Source of the DNA: CAVZVW01 sp963778845
GTDB lineage: Bacteria > Actinomycetota > Actinomycetes > Actinomycetales > Kineosporiaceae
NCBI GenBank assembly: GCA_963778845.1
Contig: CAVZVW010000009.1
Location: 1,426,001-1,490,000 of the forward strand
Length of the DNA: 64,000 nt
Direction of reading: 5' to 3'
The stretch's first letter is position 1. Each line of letters starts with the position of its first letter. Under the pieces are notes generated by a model. It was given only the letters and a program-made list of their open reading frames with translations. It made no database searches and was not told the origin of the DNA. The translations under genes and the position numbers were made by a program. Shown piece after piece: positions 1-9,087 of the stretch.

Positions 1-1399
1 ACGATCTCCGCGACGGCGATAGGGCCATCCACTTGTACTTGTTGCCCAGCGTCCACGGGCCCGGGCTGGAACGCGTCGCCTTGCCGCCAGCCGCAGCCAG
101 ATCGGGATGGCGAAGGCGACGTACAGGCCGATGACCCCGATCGAGACGACGGCGTAGAAGGCCACCGGCGCCCCGTTCGGGGCCTTGTACAGCGCCGGCA
201 GGGTGAGGACCACGCCGGCGACGCCAGAGGCGATGACCGCGTTGCGCGGGGTGCCGTTGACGTTGACCTTGGCCCAGAGCCTGGCACCGGGGACGGCGCC
301 GTCACGGCTGAAGGCGAACAGCATCCGCGAGCACGACGTCGTGCAGGCGACCGTGCAGTAGATCTGCCCGCTCATGCTGATGAAGATCACCAGCTTGAAC
401 AGGGCCGGGGTCAGCGCGCGTCGACGAGGACGGCGAGGACCGAGCCGCCGCCGTAGGGGTTCTTGGCAGGGTCGAAGGAGTTGATGACGTCGGTGTTCGT
501 GGCCGCGAACAGGAAGGCCAGCAGCAGGATCCAGCCGCCGATCGCGGAGTAGACGATCGACTGCCAGAGGCCCCTGGCAGCCTCGTTCGCCGCGCCCTGC
601 GTCTCCTCGGACAGGTGGGCCGAGGCGTCGTAGCCGGTGATCGTGTACTGGGTGAGCAGGAAGCCCAGCGGCAGCACGTAGAACCAGAACCCGATGCCGT
701 GGGTGCGTGCCGAAGCCGGAGTTGTTGATCCGCTCGGTGAACACGAACGTTGAAGCTCTGGTGGTTGTCCGGGGCGAAGATCAGGATGAGCACGACGATC
801 GACGCGCCGAAGACGTGCCACCACACGGACACGTTGTTGATCACCGCCAGCAGGTGCGAGCTGAAGATGTTCACCGAGGTCACGAGGACCATGAGCACGA
901 TGAACCAGAAGAACTGCTGGTGCAGGTAGTCCCCGCTGAGGAAGCCGCGTCGACGTAGCTGGCTGAGAACGCGCCGATGCAGCGTGTTCAGGTAGATGGC
1001 GGCGCCGTAGGCGACCGAGGCCAGGATCGCGATGAGGCCGATGAGGTTGAGCCAGCCCGTGTAGTAGCCGGCCTTCACCCCGCCCAGCTTGCTCGCCCAC
1101 CAGTAGATGCCGCCCGACGTCGGGTAGGCCGAGACCAGCTCCGACATGCAGAAGCCGATGATCAGGATGAACAGCGAGATGAACGGCCACCCGATCGAGA
1201 TGGCGATCGGCCCGCCGTTGTTCCACGCCTGGCCGAACGTGGTGAAGCAGCCGGCCAGGATCGAGATGATCGAGAACGAGATGGCGAAGTTCGAGAAGCC
1301 CGACCAGCTGCGGTGCAGCTCCTGCTTGTAGCCCAGCTCCGCAAGGCGTCGTTCGTCGTCGTTGAGCTGACTGAGGTCAGTCACTGTCGTGTCCTCCAA
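1..1399 (-). CDS. APC-superfamily amino acid/amine permease (partial, several frameshifts)
   Basis: This is an integral-membrane permease of the amino acid-polyamine-organocation superfamily; the substrate is unknown, and the neighbours suggest an amine or amino acid. The N-terminal 230 codons read cleanly: a short cytoplasmic tail, then helices around SFSIISILAGCFTTFG, a GGPIAISIGWPF loop and YPTSGGIYWWASKLGG, a typical APC TM2 signature. The frame then breaks near 750 (extra base), near 705, near 417 (one base missing) and about three times below position 110. Joining the frames restores peptides such as GIGFWFYVLPLGFLLTQYT and ACTTSCSRMLFAFSRDGAVP. The gene runs off the left edge of the window. 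It lies 60 bp behind the kinase-like gene, on the same strand, so the two are probably co-transcribed. I read the breaks as sequence errors. Confidence 0.8.
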
Positions 1400-1458
1400 C
1401 GGGGGTGCGAGTAAGGGGAGTGCAGGCCCGGCGTGGCACCGCCGCGCCGGTCGTGCCG

Positions 1459-2368
1459 TCAGTCAGGTCGTATCGCCTCCTCGAGAAGGTCCTCGAAGAG
1501 CGGGTCGTCGAACTCCGCGACCGCTCGCTCGTACTTCTCCATCCCCCAGGACCAGAAGTCGAAGTCGAGGCTGCTCGCGCCGTCCTGGATGGCCGCCCAC
1601 AGCGTCCATCCGTACTTCGACATCAGGCCGAGCAGCCGGGCGCGGGCGACCTTGTGCCGCAGCGGCCGGCCGTAGTACAGCTCCACGAGCATGCCCAGGT
1701 GCTCCAGCGACAGGTCCGACTCGCTCCAGATGTTGCCGAGCTCGAAACAGGCGTCGTTGTTGCCGGAGTACTCGTAGTCGATGAGCCAGACGCGCTCGCC
1801 GTCGTCGATCATGTTCCCCGCGAGCAGGTCGTTGTTGCACGGGACGAGGCCCTCCTCGCGCACGGCGAGGGCCTCGCGGATCCGCTCGACCAGCGGCGCG
1901 AACTCCCGGTAGCGGTCCGGCAGCCGGAAGCCGTGCTCGTCGCACGATGCGCAGGTAGTCCCGCTGCACAGCGAACATGTCGAAGTCGCCGACGAAGCGC
2001 GTGGCCGCGTGCAGAGCCCGGCATGCGCGGGCCACCTTGGCCAGGCTGGCCGGGTCCCTGAGGTCGGCGGCGGTGTACGTGCGGCCCTCGACCCAGCGGA
2101 CGGCGAGCACGCCGGCCTCGACGGAGTAGCCGAGGACGTCGGGCGCGGCCCCCGACGCCGCAGCCGCGACCGAGTTGGCGTGCTCGGCCCGCCGGTCGAT
2201 GGCCAGCAGCGCGGAGTCGGTCGTCGAGATCCTCGCCACCATGCTCGCCTGGGCCGTGGTGACCTTCACGTTGACGTTGGTGAGGCCGCCCTCGACGCGC
2301 TGGACGGTGCGCGGCCCGGCGCAGCAGTCGACCTGGTCGAGAATGCCCGCGATGTCGGTATCGGTCAT
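1459..2368 (-). CDS. Choline/ethanolamine-kinase-like phosphotransferase (one frameshift)
   Basis: This belongs to the APH/choline kinase (LicA-like) fold and should phosphorylate a small amino-alcohol or related substrate in the cytoplasm. The start MTDTDIAGILDQ is ATG at 2368. The ATP-binding strand contains VEGGLTNVNVKV, the catalytic loop is PCNNDLLAGN with Asp as base, and the metal site is WLIDYEYSGNND. The loop has Asn where many choline kinases have His; I recall CNNDLL as normal in one actinobacterial/rhizobial subfamily. One extra base near 1945 separates the N-terminal and C-terminal halves; corrected, the protein is about 303 residues, the normal length. It precedes the permease and diverges from the flavoprotein gene at 2740. 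The substrate cannot be told from sequence. Confidence 0.78.
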
Positions 2369-2515
2369 CGTGGCAGCCGTGCGGTGCGGCAGAACGCCGG
2401 ACTCTCCAGACGCCACGCCACCGCTCCTGTCGCAACGGCCCGGCTGGCCACCGGGCGCGGCCACCCGACCGGCTGGCGCCGGGAGCCTGGGCGGACTCTA
2501 GGACCCTCGACCCCG

Positions 2516-2531
2516 AAGGGTCTAGACCCTT
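2516..2531. promoter_or_regulatory. 16-bp palindromic operator, GntR/HutC type
   Basis: AAGGGTCTAGACCCTT is a perfect 16-bp palindrome. Its core GGTCTAGACC matches the operator bound by HutC-subfamily GntR regulators, for example the DasR dre consensus ACTGGTCTAGACCACT. It lies about 150 bp upstream of the kinase start. A HutC-type regulator is encoded at 5088-6092, so autogenous locus control is the simple reading; binding is inferred. Confidence 0.65.
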
Positions 2532-2637
2532 CCTCGCGATCACCCATCCACTCGGCGACCTGCTCGTTCGCGCCGAAATCTCGCCGTCACCCCGGCGAGA
2601 TTCCGCCAGGCGCGGGACCGGGGCACGGCGGCTATTC

Positions 2638-2647
2638 GGTCTAGACC
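2638..2647. promoter_or_regulatory. Second GGTCTAGACC operator copy
   Basis: This is the same decamer as the core of the site at 2516-2531, flanked here by TTC and CGAA so that the imperfect palindrome extends to about 17 bp. It lies about 92 bp upstream of the FAD oxidase start. Two copies spaced 119 bp apart, one nearer each divergent gene, suit repression of both directions by one regulator. Confidence 0.6.
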
Positions 2648-2739
2648 CGAAGCCGCGTTGCGGATGGCTGAGCCTGACGCCCCCGGGGCGCCGCGACCGG
2701 CCGCACCGCCACGCCGTCCGCCGGCTCGACAGGAGCTCC

Positions 2740-5269
2740 ATGGCCACCGACCAGCCGTTGCCCGCATCCGCCCGCGTCGTCGTCATCGGCGGCGGCGTCG
2801 GGGGTGCCAGCGTCGCCTACCACCTGGCACAGGCCGGTGAGCGCGACGTCGTCCTGGTCGAACGCGCCGACCTCACCAGCGGCTCGACGTTCCACTCCGC
2901 GGGGCTCGTGGGCATCCTGCGGGCAGACCCCACCCTCACCCGGATGAACATGTACTCCGCCGAGCTCTACCGCCGGCTGCAGGCAGGGCGAGCACCCACC
3001 CGGCTGGGTCGGGAGCGGCGGGATCAAGCTGGCATCCAGCCCGCAGCGCCTCGAGGAGATCCGGCGCCAGATCAGCTGGGCCCGCACGTACGACCTCCCC
3101 CTGCAGGAGATCTCGGTCTCCCAGGCGCAGGACCTCTTCCCGCTGATGGACCCCACCGGCGTCGTCGGCGCGGCCTACCTGCCCTTCGACGGGTTCGTCG
3201 ACCCTTCGCAGCTGTGCCAGTCGCTGGCCCACGGCGCCCGGGCGGGCGGCGTCCGGATCCACACGCAGACCCGGGTCACCGGGATCGACGTGGAGCATCG
3301 CGACCGGGGGCGCTCGCGGGTGACCGCGGTGCGCACCGACCGCGGGGACATCAGCTGCGAGGTGGTCGTCGACTGCGCGGGGATGTTCGCGGCCGAGGTC
3401 GCCCGCATGGCGGGCGTGCGCGTCCCGCTGGTGCCGATGGCACACCAGTACCTCGTGACCGAGGCGTTCCTCGAGCGCGCCGACACCGTGCTGCCCACCC
3501 TGCGCGACCCCGACTGGCTGGTCTACTGGCGTCAGGAGGTCGACGGCCTCCTCATGGGCGGCTACGAGCGCAACCCCCTGCCCTGGACGGCGAGCCCGCG
3601 GGCCTTCGACGCGATCCCGGCGGACTTCAACGGCCGTCTCCTGCCCGAGGACTGGGACCGCTTCGAGCAGATCGCCGAGAACTCGCGCGTGCGGGTACCC
3701 GCGATGGGCGACGTCGGCGTGCGCAAGCTCGTCAACGGTCCCGAGGCGTTCACCCCCGACAACGAGTTCTGCCTGGGCGAGACCGAGGTCGCAGGGTTCT
3801 TCGTGGCAGCCGGGTTCTGCGCCCACGGGATCGCCGGCGCCGGCGGCATCGGCAAGGTGATGGCCGAGTGGGTCCTCGAGGGCGAGCCGAGCCTGGACGT
3901 CTGGCACATGGACATCCGCCGATTCGGGCCGGCCTACCGGTCGCCGTCCTACACCCTGGCTCGCACGGTCGAGACGTACGCGACGTACTACGACATCCCC
4001 TTCCCCGACGTCGAGCGGACGGCCGGTCGTCCGCTGCGCACCTCGCCGGCCTACCCGTGGCACGCCGCCCACGGTGCGGTGTTCGGGGAGAAGGCGGGCT
4101 GGGAGCGGGTGGACTGGTACGCGCAGAACGAGCCCGCCGGAGCCGACGCCGCGGCGCTGCGCCCGCGCACCTGGGCGGGCCGGCGTTGGTCCCCGGCGAT
4201 CGCCGCGGAGCACCGCGCCGCTCGGGAGGCGGTCGCGCTGTTCGACGAGACGTCGTTCGCGAAGATCGAGGTGACCGGGCCGGACGCCGCGCGCCTCCTG
4301 GACTGGGTGTGCGACAACGCCGTGGCCCGCCGGGTGGGCGCGGTCACCTACACCCAGATGCTCAACTCCCGCGGGGGCATCGAGGCCGACGTCACCGTCA
4401 CCCGCACGGCGCCGGAGGCCTTCATGGTGGTGACCGGCACGGCGTTCGGCGCCCACGACCTGGCGTGGCTGCGCCGCCAGGCCGACGCGATGTCGGCCGA
4501 CGTGCGCGTCAGCGACGTCACCGGCCAGTACGTGTGCTTCGGGCTCTGGGGGCCGCGGGCACGCGACGTGCTCGGGCCCCTCACCCCGCAGGACCTGTCC
4601 AACGCCGCTTTCGGCTTCATGACCTCGCGGGAGACGACGGTCGGCGACGTCCCGGTGCGCGCCGTCCGGGTCACGTTCGTCGGCGAGCTGGGGTGGGAGC
4701 TCTACGCCTCGAGCGAGTACGGGGCCGCCTTGTGGCAGAGGCTGGTCGAGGCGGGGCAGGACGTCGGCCTGGTCGTGGCGGGGTACCGCGCGATCGACTC
4801 CCTGCGCCTGGAGAAGGGGTACCGGGTCTGGGCGAGCGACCTCACCCCTGAGACCACCCCTGACGAGGCCGGGCTCGGTTTCTGCGTCAGGCTCGACAAG
4901 CCGGGGGGCTTCCTGGGTGCGGAGGCGGTGCGGGCAGCTCGCGCCGCCGGGGCCGCCGGGACCGCCGGGTCCGCCGGCCGACGCCTGTCGTGCATCCGAC
5001 TCGCCGACCCGCGGGCCGTCGCGCTGGGCAACGAGCCGGTGCGCCTCGGGGTCGCGGGCGAGGCAGGTGCAGCCGTGGTCGGCCGCGTCACCTCCGCGGG
5101 GTTCGGCTACACCGTGGGCGCCTCGATCGCCCTGGCCTACCTCCCCGTCGAGCACGCGGCGGCGGGCACGAAGGTCGCGGTCGACCTCTTCGGGGAGTGG
5201 GTGGACGGCGAGGTGGCCGAGGACGTGCTCTACGACCCCTCGTCAGCCCGGGTGCGAGCCGACGGGTAA
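2740..5269 (+). CDS. FAD-dependent dimethylglycine/sarcosine dehydrogenase-type protein with GcvT domain (one frameshift)
   Basis: This is an about 842-residue flavoprotein that oxidatively demethylates an N-methyl amine and probably passes the one-carbon unit to tetrahydrofolate. Residues 12-30 form the Rossmann FAD motif VVVIGGGVGGASVAYHLA. SGSTFHSAGL follows, whose His52 aligns with the histidine that carries covalent FAD in dimethylglycine and sarcosine dehydrogenases. The DAO domain runs to about residue 400. The aminomethyltransferase (GcvT) fold follows, with VALFDETSFAKIEVTGPDA and a C-terminal barrel ending near 5250. One extra base near 2988 breaks the frame between YRRLQ and GSGGIKLASSPQ. 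The start is ATG after AGGAG. The 3' end overlaps the convergent GntR gene by 182 bp. The exact substrate is uncertain. Confidence 0.82.
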
Positions 5270-6092
5270 GGGGCCCGGTCGCGCCCGGACGCCTGCGCGG
5301 TACCGGGTCGCGGCCGGACGCCTGCGACGTACCGGCGGCGCTGAGATCGCTGCGCACCCGCAGCCGCACCCGGTCGGGCCGGAAGAGGTCGCGGGCGAAC
5401 TCGACCGAGAGCCCGGCGGCGGTGAAAGCCGTCCGCTCGACGCGGAGCAGAGGGGTGCCGACGGCCACCGCCAGCAGGCCGGCCTCCTGCGCCCCCGCGA
5501 CAACGGGGTCGACGAGCTCGTCGGCCACGCGCGGCTCGTGGCCGTAGACCGACCGCAGAAGGGCGTAGAGCGAGCCGGTGAGCCTGCGCTGGAGCAGGTC
5601 CGGGAAGGCCGCCGCGGGGAACCACGACCGCTCCAGCGCCATCGGCACCTTCTGGGCTGCGCGCACTCGCACGACCTCGTGGACGGGCGCCCCGACGGCC
5701 AGCCCCAGCGCCTCGGCGACGCTCGGCGTGGCCGGGATCGTCGCCGCGCTCACCACGCGGGTACCCACGCGCACGTGAGCGCGCCGCATGGTCGCCGTGA
5801 AGCCCGCCCAGCCCGTGAGGTCGACGTCGATCTTGGGCTCGGAGACGAACGTGCCGCCCGAGCGCCCCGGGGTGCGGGTGATGACGCCGCGTGCCTCCAG
5901 GCGACCCAGGGCCTGGCGCAGCGTCATTCGGCTGACCCCGATGCCGGCGGCGAGGTCGGCCTCGCGCGGGAGCTTGTCGCCGACGGCAAGGTGGCCGGCG
6001 CCGATCGCCCGCACCAGCCACTGCTCGATCTGCACGTGGGCCGGCGCGGCGTCGTGGAACCGCGGCCCGGGCGGCAACGCGTTCTGCTGCAC
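5088..6092 (-). CDS. GntR-family (HutC/UTRA) transcriptional regulator
   Basis: The N-terminal winged helix-turn-helix (residues about 15-85) contains GDKLPREADLAAGIGVSRMTLRQALGRLEARG, here split as seen in two motifs: KLPREADLAAGIGVSR and MTLRQALGRLE. A UTRA effector domain follows, with VHEVVRVRAAQKVPMALERS and a closing VEFARDLFRPDRVRLRV. Family members are about 240-250 residues; this frame stays open to 334, and its last 80 or so residues (PRRRPGATG onward) are Arg/Pro-rich and antisense to the flavoprotein gene. Either the gene really overlaps its convergent neighbour or a hidden indel removed a stop near 5330. The start is GTG. It probably recognises the GGTCTAGACC sites at 2.5-2.65 kb and responds to a metabolite of the locus. 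Confidence 0.82.
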   Translation of the reverse strand: MQQNALPPGPRFHDAAPAHVQIEQWLVRAIGAGHLAVGDKLPREADLAAGIGVSRMTLRQALGRLEARGVITRTPGRSGGTFVSEPKIDVDLTGWAGFTATMRRAHVRVGTRVVSAATIPATPSVAEALGLAVGAPVHEVVRVRAAQKVPMALERSWFPAAAFPDLLQRRLTGSLYALLRSVYGHEPRVADELVDPVVAGAQEAGLLAVAVGTPLLRVERTAFTAAGLSVEFARDLFRPDRVRLRVRSDLSAAGTSQASGRDPVPRRRPGATGPLTRRLAPGLTRGRRARPRPPRRPPTPRRGRPRPSCPPPRARRGGRPGRSRRPRCSRTPRR

Positions 6093-6136
6093 GGCGCCGA
6101 CCTCCCGCGGACCTGCCCCGCCTTACCCCGGCCCGC

Positions 6137-7027
6137 TTACCCCAGGCCCGCGATGATCTCGCGCATGAGGCGGGCGGTCTCACTCGGGGTCTTGCCCACC
6201 CTGACCCCGGCCGCCTCCAGGGCCTCCTGCTTGGCGACCGCGGTGCCCGACGACCCGGAGACGATGGCCCCGGCGTGGCCCATGGTCTTGCCCTCAGGGG
6301 CAGTGAACCCGGCCACGTAGCCGACGACGGGTTTGGTGACGTGTGCCTGCACGAACGCCGCCGCGCGCTCCTCGGCGTCGCCCCCGATCTCGCCGATCAT
6401 CACGATGGCCCTCGTCTCGGGGTCCGCCTCGAACGCCGCGAGGGCGTCGATGTGCGTCGTCCCGATCACGGGGTCCCCGCCGATCCCCAGGCAGGTGGAG
6501 AACCCGATGTCGCGAAGCTCGTACATCATCTGGTAGGTCAGGGTGCCGGACTTGCTCACCAGGCCGATCGGGCCGTGCTTGGTGATGTTGGACGGGATGA
6601 TCCCGGCGTTCGACCGGCCGGGTGAGATCAGGCCGGGGCAGTTCGGGCCGATCAGGCGGGTCGTGCCGCTGGTTGCCGCATAGCGGAAGAAGTCCGCCGT
6701 GTCGTGGACCGGGATGCCCTCGGTGATCACGACGGCCAGGGGGATCTTCGCGTCGACCGCCTCGTACACCGCCGCCTTCGTGAACTTGGCCGGTACGAAG
6801 ATGACCGTGACGTCGGCCCCGGTCTGCGCCACGGCCTGGGCCACCGAGCTGAAGACGGGCACGCTCACGTGGTCCTCGAACTCGACCGACTGGCCACCCT
6901 TGCCGGGCGTGACGCCGCCGACCACGTGGGTACCCGAGCTCAGCATCCGCTGCGTGTGCTTGCGCCCCTCCGACCCCGTCATGCCCTGCACGATGACCTT
7001 GCTGTCGCCGGTCAGGAAGATCGACAC
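6137..7027 (-). CDS. sucD: Succinyl-CoA ligase, ADP/GDP-forming, alpha subunit
   Basis: This is the TCA-cycle enzyme that interconverts succinyl-CoA and succinate with substrate-level phosphorylation; the alpha subunit binds CoA and carries the phosphohistidine. The 296-residue product has the CoA-binding Rossmann region TKVIVQGMTG-like at the N terminus (KVIVQGMTGSEGRKHTQ), RLIGPNCPGLISPG around residues 124-137, and GHAGAIVSG with active-site His251. It starts with GTG one base after the sucC stop codon, so the pair is translationally coupled. The length is normal and the frame intact. Confidence 0.96.
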   Translation of the reverse strand: MSIFLTGDSKVIVQGMTGSEGRKHTQRMLSSGTHVVGGVTPGKGGQSVEFEDHVSVPVFSSVAQAVAQTGADVTVIFVPAKFTKAAVYEAVDAKIPLAVVITEGIPVHDTADFFRYAATSGTTRLIGPNCPGLISPGRSNAGIIPSNITKHGPIGLVSKSGTLTYQMMYELRDIGFSTCLGIGGDPVIGTTHIDALAAFEADPETRAIVMIGEIGGDAEERAAAFVQAHVTKPVVGYVAGFTAPEGKTMGHAGAIVSGSSGTAVAKQEALEAAGVRVGKTPSETARLMREIIAGLG

Positions 7028-7028
7028 G

Positions 7029-8210
7029 TCATGCCCCCTGCGATGCGAGCTCGGCCGCCCGGCGGGCGGCGCCGTCCATGGTGTCCTGTCGCTCCAGCCC
7101 GGGCAGGCCAGCGCTGTCGAGGATCTCGCGGCCCAGGTCGGCGTTGTTGCCGTCGAGGCGGACGACGAGCGGCCGGGTGACGGCCTCCCCCCGCGCGGCG
7201 AGCAGCTGGAACGCCGAGACGATCCCGTTGGCGACCGCGTCGCATGCGGTGATGCCGCCGAAGACGTTGACGAGGACGCTCTTCACCTGGTCGTCGGAGA
7301 GGATGATCTCCAGGCCGTCGGCCATCACCTCCGCGCTCGCACCGCCACCGATGTCGAGGAAGTTCGCGGGCTTGACCCCGCCGAACGCCTCACCGGCGTA
7401 CGCCACCACGTCGAGGGTGCTCATCACCAGGCCCGCGCCGTTACCGATCACGCCGACCGAGCCGTCGAGCTTGACGTAGTTGAGGCCCTTCTCCGTGGCC
7501 TGCTGCTCGAGCGGGTCCGTCGCACCGTGGTCGGCGAGGGGCTCGTGGTCGGGGTGGCGGAAGCCGGCGTTGTCGTCGAGGGTCACCTTCCCGTCCAGGG
7601 CGATGATCGCGCCGTCCTCCGTGCGCACGAGCGGGTTCACCTCGACGAGGGTCGCGTCCTCCTTCGTGAAGACGTCCCAGAGCTTGACGACCACGTCGGC
7701 GATCGCCGGCCGCAGCTCCTCGGCGAAGCCCGCCGCCTCGACGATCTCGGCTGCCTTGGCCGCGTCGATGCCGGTGATCGCGTCGACGGGGACCCTCGCC
7801 AACGCATGCGGGCGCTCGACGGCGAGCTGCTCGATCTCCATGCCACCCTCGCGGGAGGCCATGGCGAGGTACGTGCGGTTGGCCCTGTCGAGCAGCACCG
7901 AGAAGTAGTACTCCTCGGCGATGCGCGCGCCCTGCGCCACCATCACGCGGTGCACGGTGTGGCCCTTGATGTCCATGCCGAGGATCTGGCCGGCCACCTC
8001 GGCCGCCTCCTGGGGGCTGTGGGCGAGCTTGACGCCGCCGGCCTTGCCGCGTCCGCCGGTCTTCACCTGTGCCTTGACGACGACGGTGCCCCCGCCGAGG
8101 CGTCGGGCCCCGGCCTCGGCCTCCTCGGGGGTGGTGGCGACGACGGCGTCCAGCACAGGGACGCCGTGGGCGGCGAACATGTCGCGCGCCTGGTACTCGA
8201 ACAGGTCCAC
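7029..8210 (-). CDS. sucC: Succinyl-CoA ligase, ADP/GDP-forming, beta subunit
   Basis: This is the 393-residue ATP-grasp subunit that binds nucleotide and succinate and pairs with the sucD product. The N terminus MDLFEYQARDMFAAHGVPV is diagnostic, starting at a GTG. The ATP-grasp core includes VVKAQVKTGGRGKAGGVKLA near residues 47-66, LVEVNPLVRTEDGAIIALDG, and the C-terminal VNVFGGITACDAVANGI. It is the first gene of the sucCD operon. The 426 bp upstream holds a cluster of palindromic repeats and nothing else that I recognise. Confidence 0.96.
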   Translation of the reverse strand: MDLFEYQARDMFAAHGVPVLDAVVATTPEEAEAGARRLGGGTVVVKAQVKTGGRGKAGGVKLAHSPQEAAEVAGQILGMDIKGHTVHRVMVAQGARIAEEYYFSVLLDRANRTYLAMASREGGMEIEQLAVERPHALARVPVDAITGIDAAKAAEIVEAAGFAEELRPAIADVVVKLWDVFTKEDATLVEVNPLVRTEDGAIIALDGKVTLDDNAGFRHPDHEPLADHGATDPLEQQATEKGLNYVKLDGSVGVIGNGAGLVMSTLDVVAYAGEAFGGVKPANFLDIGGGASAEVMADGLEIILSDDQVKSVLVNVFGGITACDAVANGIVSAFQLLAARGEAVTRPLVVRLDGNNADLGREILDSAGLPGLERQDTMDGAARRAAELASQGA

Positions 8211-8378
8211 GGGCGCCAGTCCTCAGCATCGGGGGTGGGATCCGCGTCGCAGCCTAGCCCCGCGGCCGGACGGCGCAGGGGCCCGCCGCGTGCTGCGCGT
8301 CACGTCCGGGTCGGCCGCCACGTCGCCGGCGCGCGTGGCGCGGCGCGGCGTGCTCCCGGTCACGCCCCCCGACCCCTC

Positions 8379-8465
8379 TTGGCGCGGCGGCACCTTGCGC
8401 CAGACCCTTGTTGGCGCGGTGGCACACCGCGCCAAACTGTTTGGCGTGGCGGCACACCGTGCCGA
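8379..8465. repeat. Three tandem 25-bp palindromic repeats upstream of sucC
   Basis: Units occupy 8379-8402, 8411-8435 and 8441-8465. The central unit is a perfect hairpin: arms TTGGCGCGGTG and CACCGCGCCAA around a GCA loop. The third unit keeps the fold through G-T pairs. Units two and three start 30 bp apart and are joined by a short linker that makes CCAAACTGTTTGG. The same pair of units, in opposite orientation, lies at 41020-41074. The rest of the gene-free interval 8211-8636 shows nothing I can name. Confidence 0.8.
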
Positions 8466-8636
8466 CCGAAGCCTGTGCCAATCCTCCGCACTGGCTCAGG
8501 ATCATGGCCTGCGTGCGAGTGCGGAAGACCGGCGAGGTCGTCCGCATACGGTGATCCTCAGCGGCAGGATCGACCGCGGGCAGCCGTCTGTCTCACCTGA
8601 GCGTGGCTGGGTGACTTCTCGCGGCTGGTGGCCGCA

Positions 8637-9035
8637 TCAGACGCCGGCGCCTACGTTGGCGCGCACCCACTCGACGATGTCTCGCATCGGCGTGCCCGGG
8701 GTGAAGACCTTGCGCACGCCGAGGGCCTCCAGTGCCACGACGTCGTCGTCAGGGATGATGCCGCCGCCGAACAGGACGACGTCGCCCGCGCCCCGTTCGG
8801 CGAGCAGCTCGAGGACGCGAGCGAACAGTGTGAGGTGCGCCCCGGACAGCACCGAGAGGCCGACCGCGTCGGCGTCCTCCTGGATCGCGGTCTCGACGAT
8901 CTGCTCCGGCGTCTGGTGCAGACCGGTGTAGATGACCTCCATACCGGCGTCGCGCAGCGCCCGGGCCACCACCTTCGCCCCCCGGTCGTGGCCGTCGAGG
9001 CCGGGCTTGGCCACCACGATGCGGACTCCAGCCAT
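8637..9035 (-). CDS. Stand-alone cobalamin-binding protein (mutase small subunit type)
   Basis: This 132-residue protein is a single B12-binding Rossmann domain of the methylmalonyl-CoA/isobutyryl-CoA mutase type. KPGLDGHDRGAKVVA near residue 10-24 carries the DxHxxG cobalt-ligand motif, followed by GLSVLSGAH and VLFGGGIIPDDD, the SxL and GG motifs that hold the nucleotide tail. The start is ATG at 9035, preceded by AAGGAGG at ideal spacing; the frame is open further upstream, but that part is repeat-derived. In Streptomyces, I recall icmB, a similar small subunit, near sucCD. No large catalytic mutase subunit is in this window, so its partner must be elsewhere. Confidence 0.88.
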   Translation of the reverse strand: MAGVRIVVAKPGLDGHDRGAKVVARALRDAGMEVIYTGLHQTPEQIVETAIQEDADAVGLSVLSGAHLTLFARVLELLAERGAGDVVLFGGGIIPDDDVVALEALGVRKVFTPGTPMRDIVEWVRANVGAGV

Positions 9036-9087
9036 CGCTGCCTCCTTGGTGCCTTCGGGGCCGCCGCCCGCGAGCCTAGCCGCGCGG

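Larger units (their letters stand above)
2369..2739. promoter_or_regulatory. Divergent promoter region between kinase and flavoprotein genes
   Basis: This 371-bp stretch has no credible gene. It must hold the promoters for the leftward kinase-permease unit and the rightward FAD oxidase. It contains two copies of the GGTCTAGACC palindrome (annotated separately) and, at 2731-2735, an AGGAG ribosome-binding site just ahead of the ATG at 2740. I could not identify convincing -35/-10 boxes. Confidence 0.6.

Noticed and set aside
2936..5155. A 739-codon minus-strand frame across the FAD oxidase
   Set aside because: The plus strand has clear flavoprotein and GcvT motifs; the antisense peptide is low-complexity and matches nothing I know.
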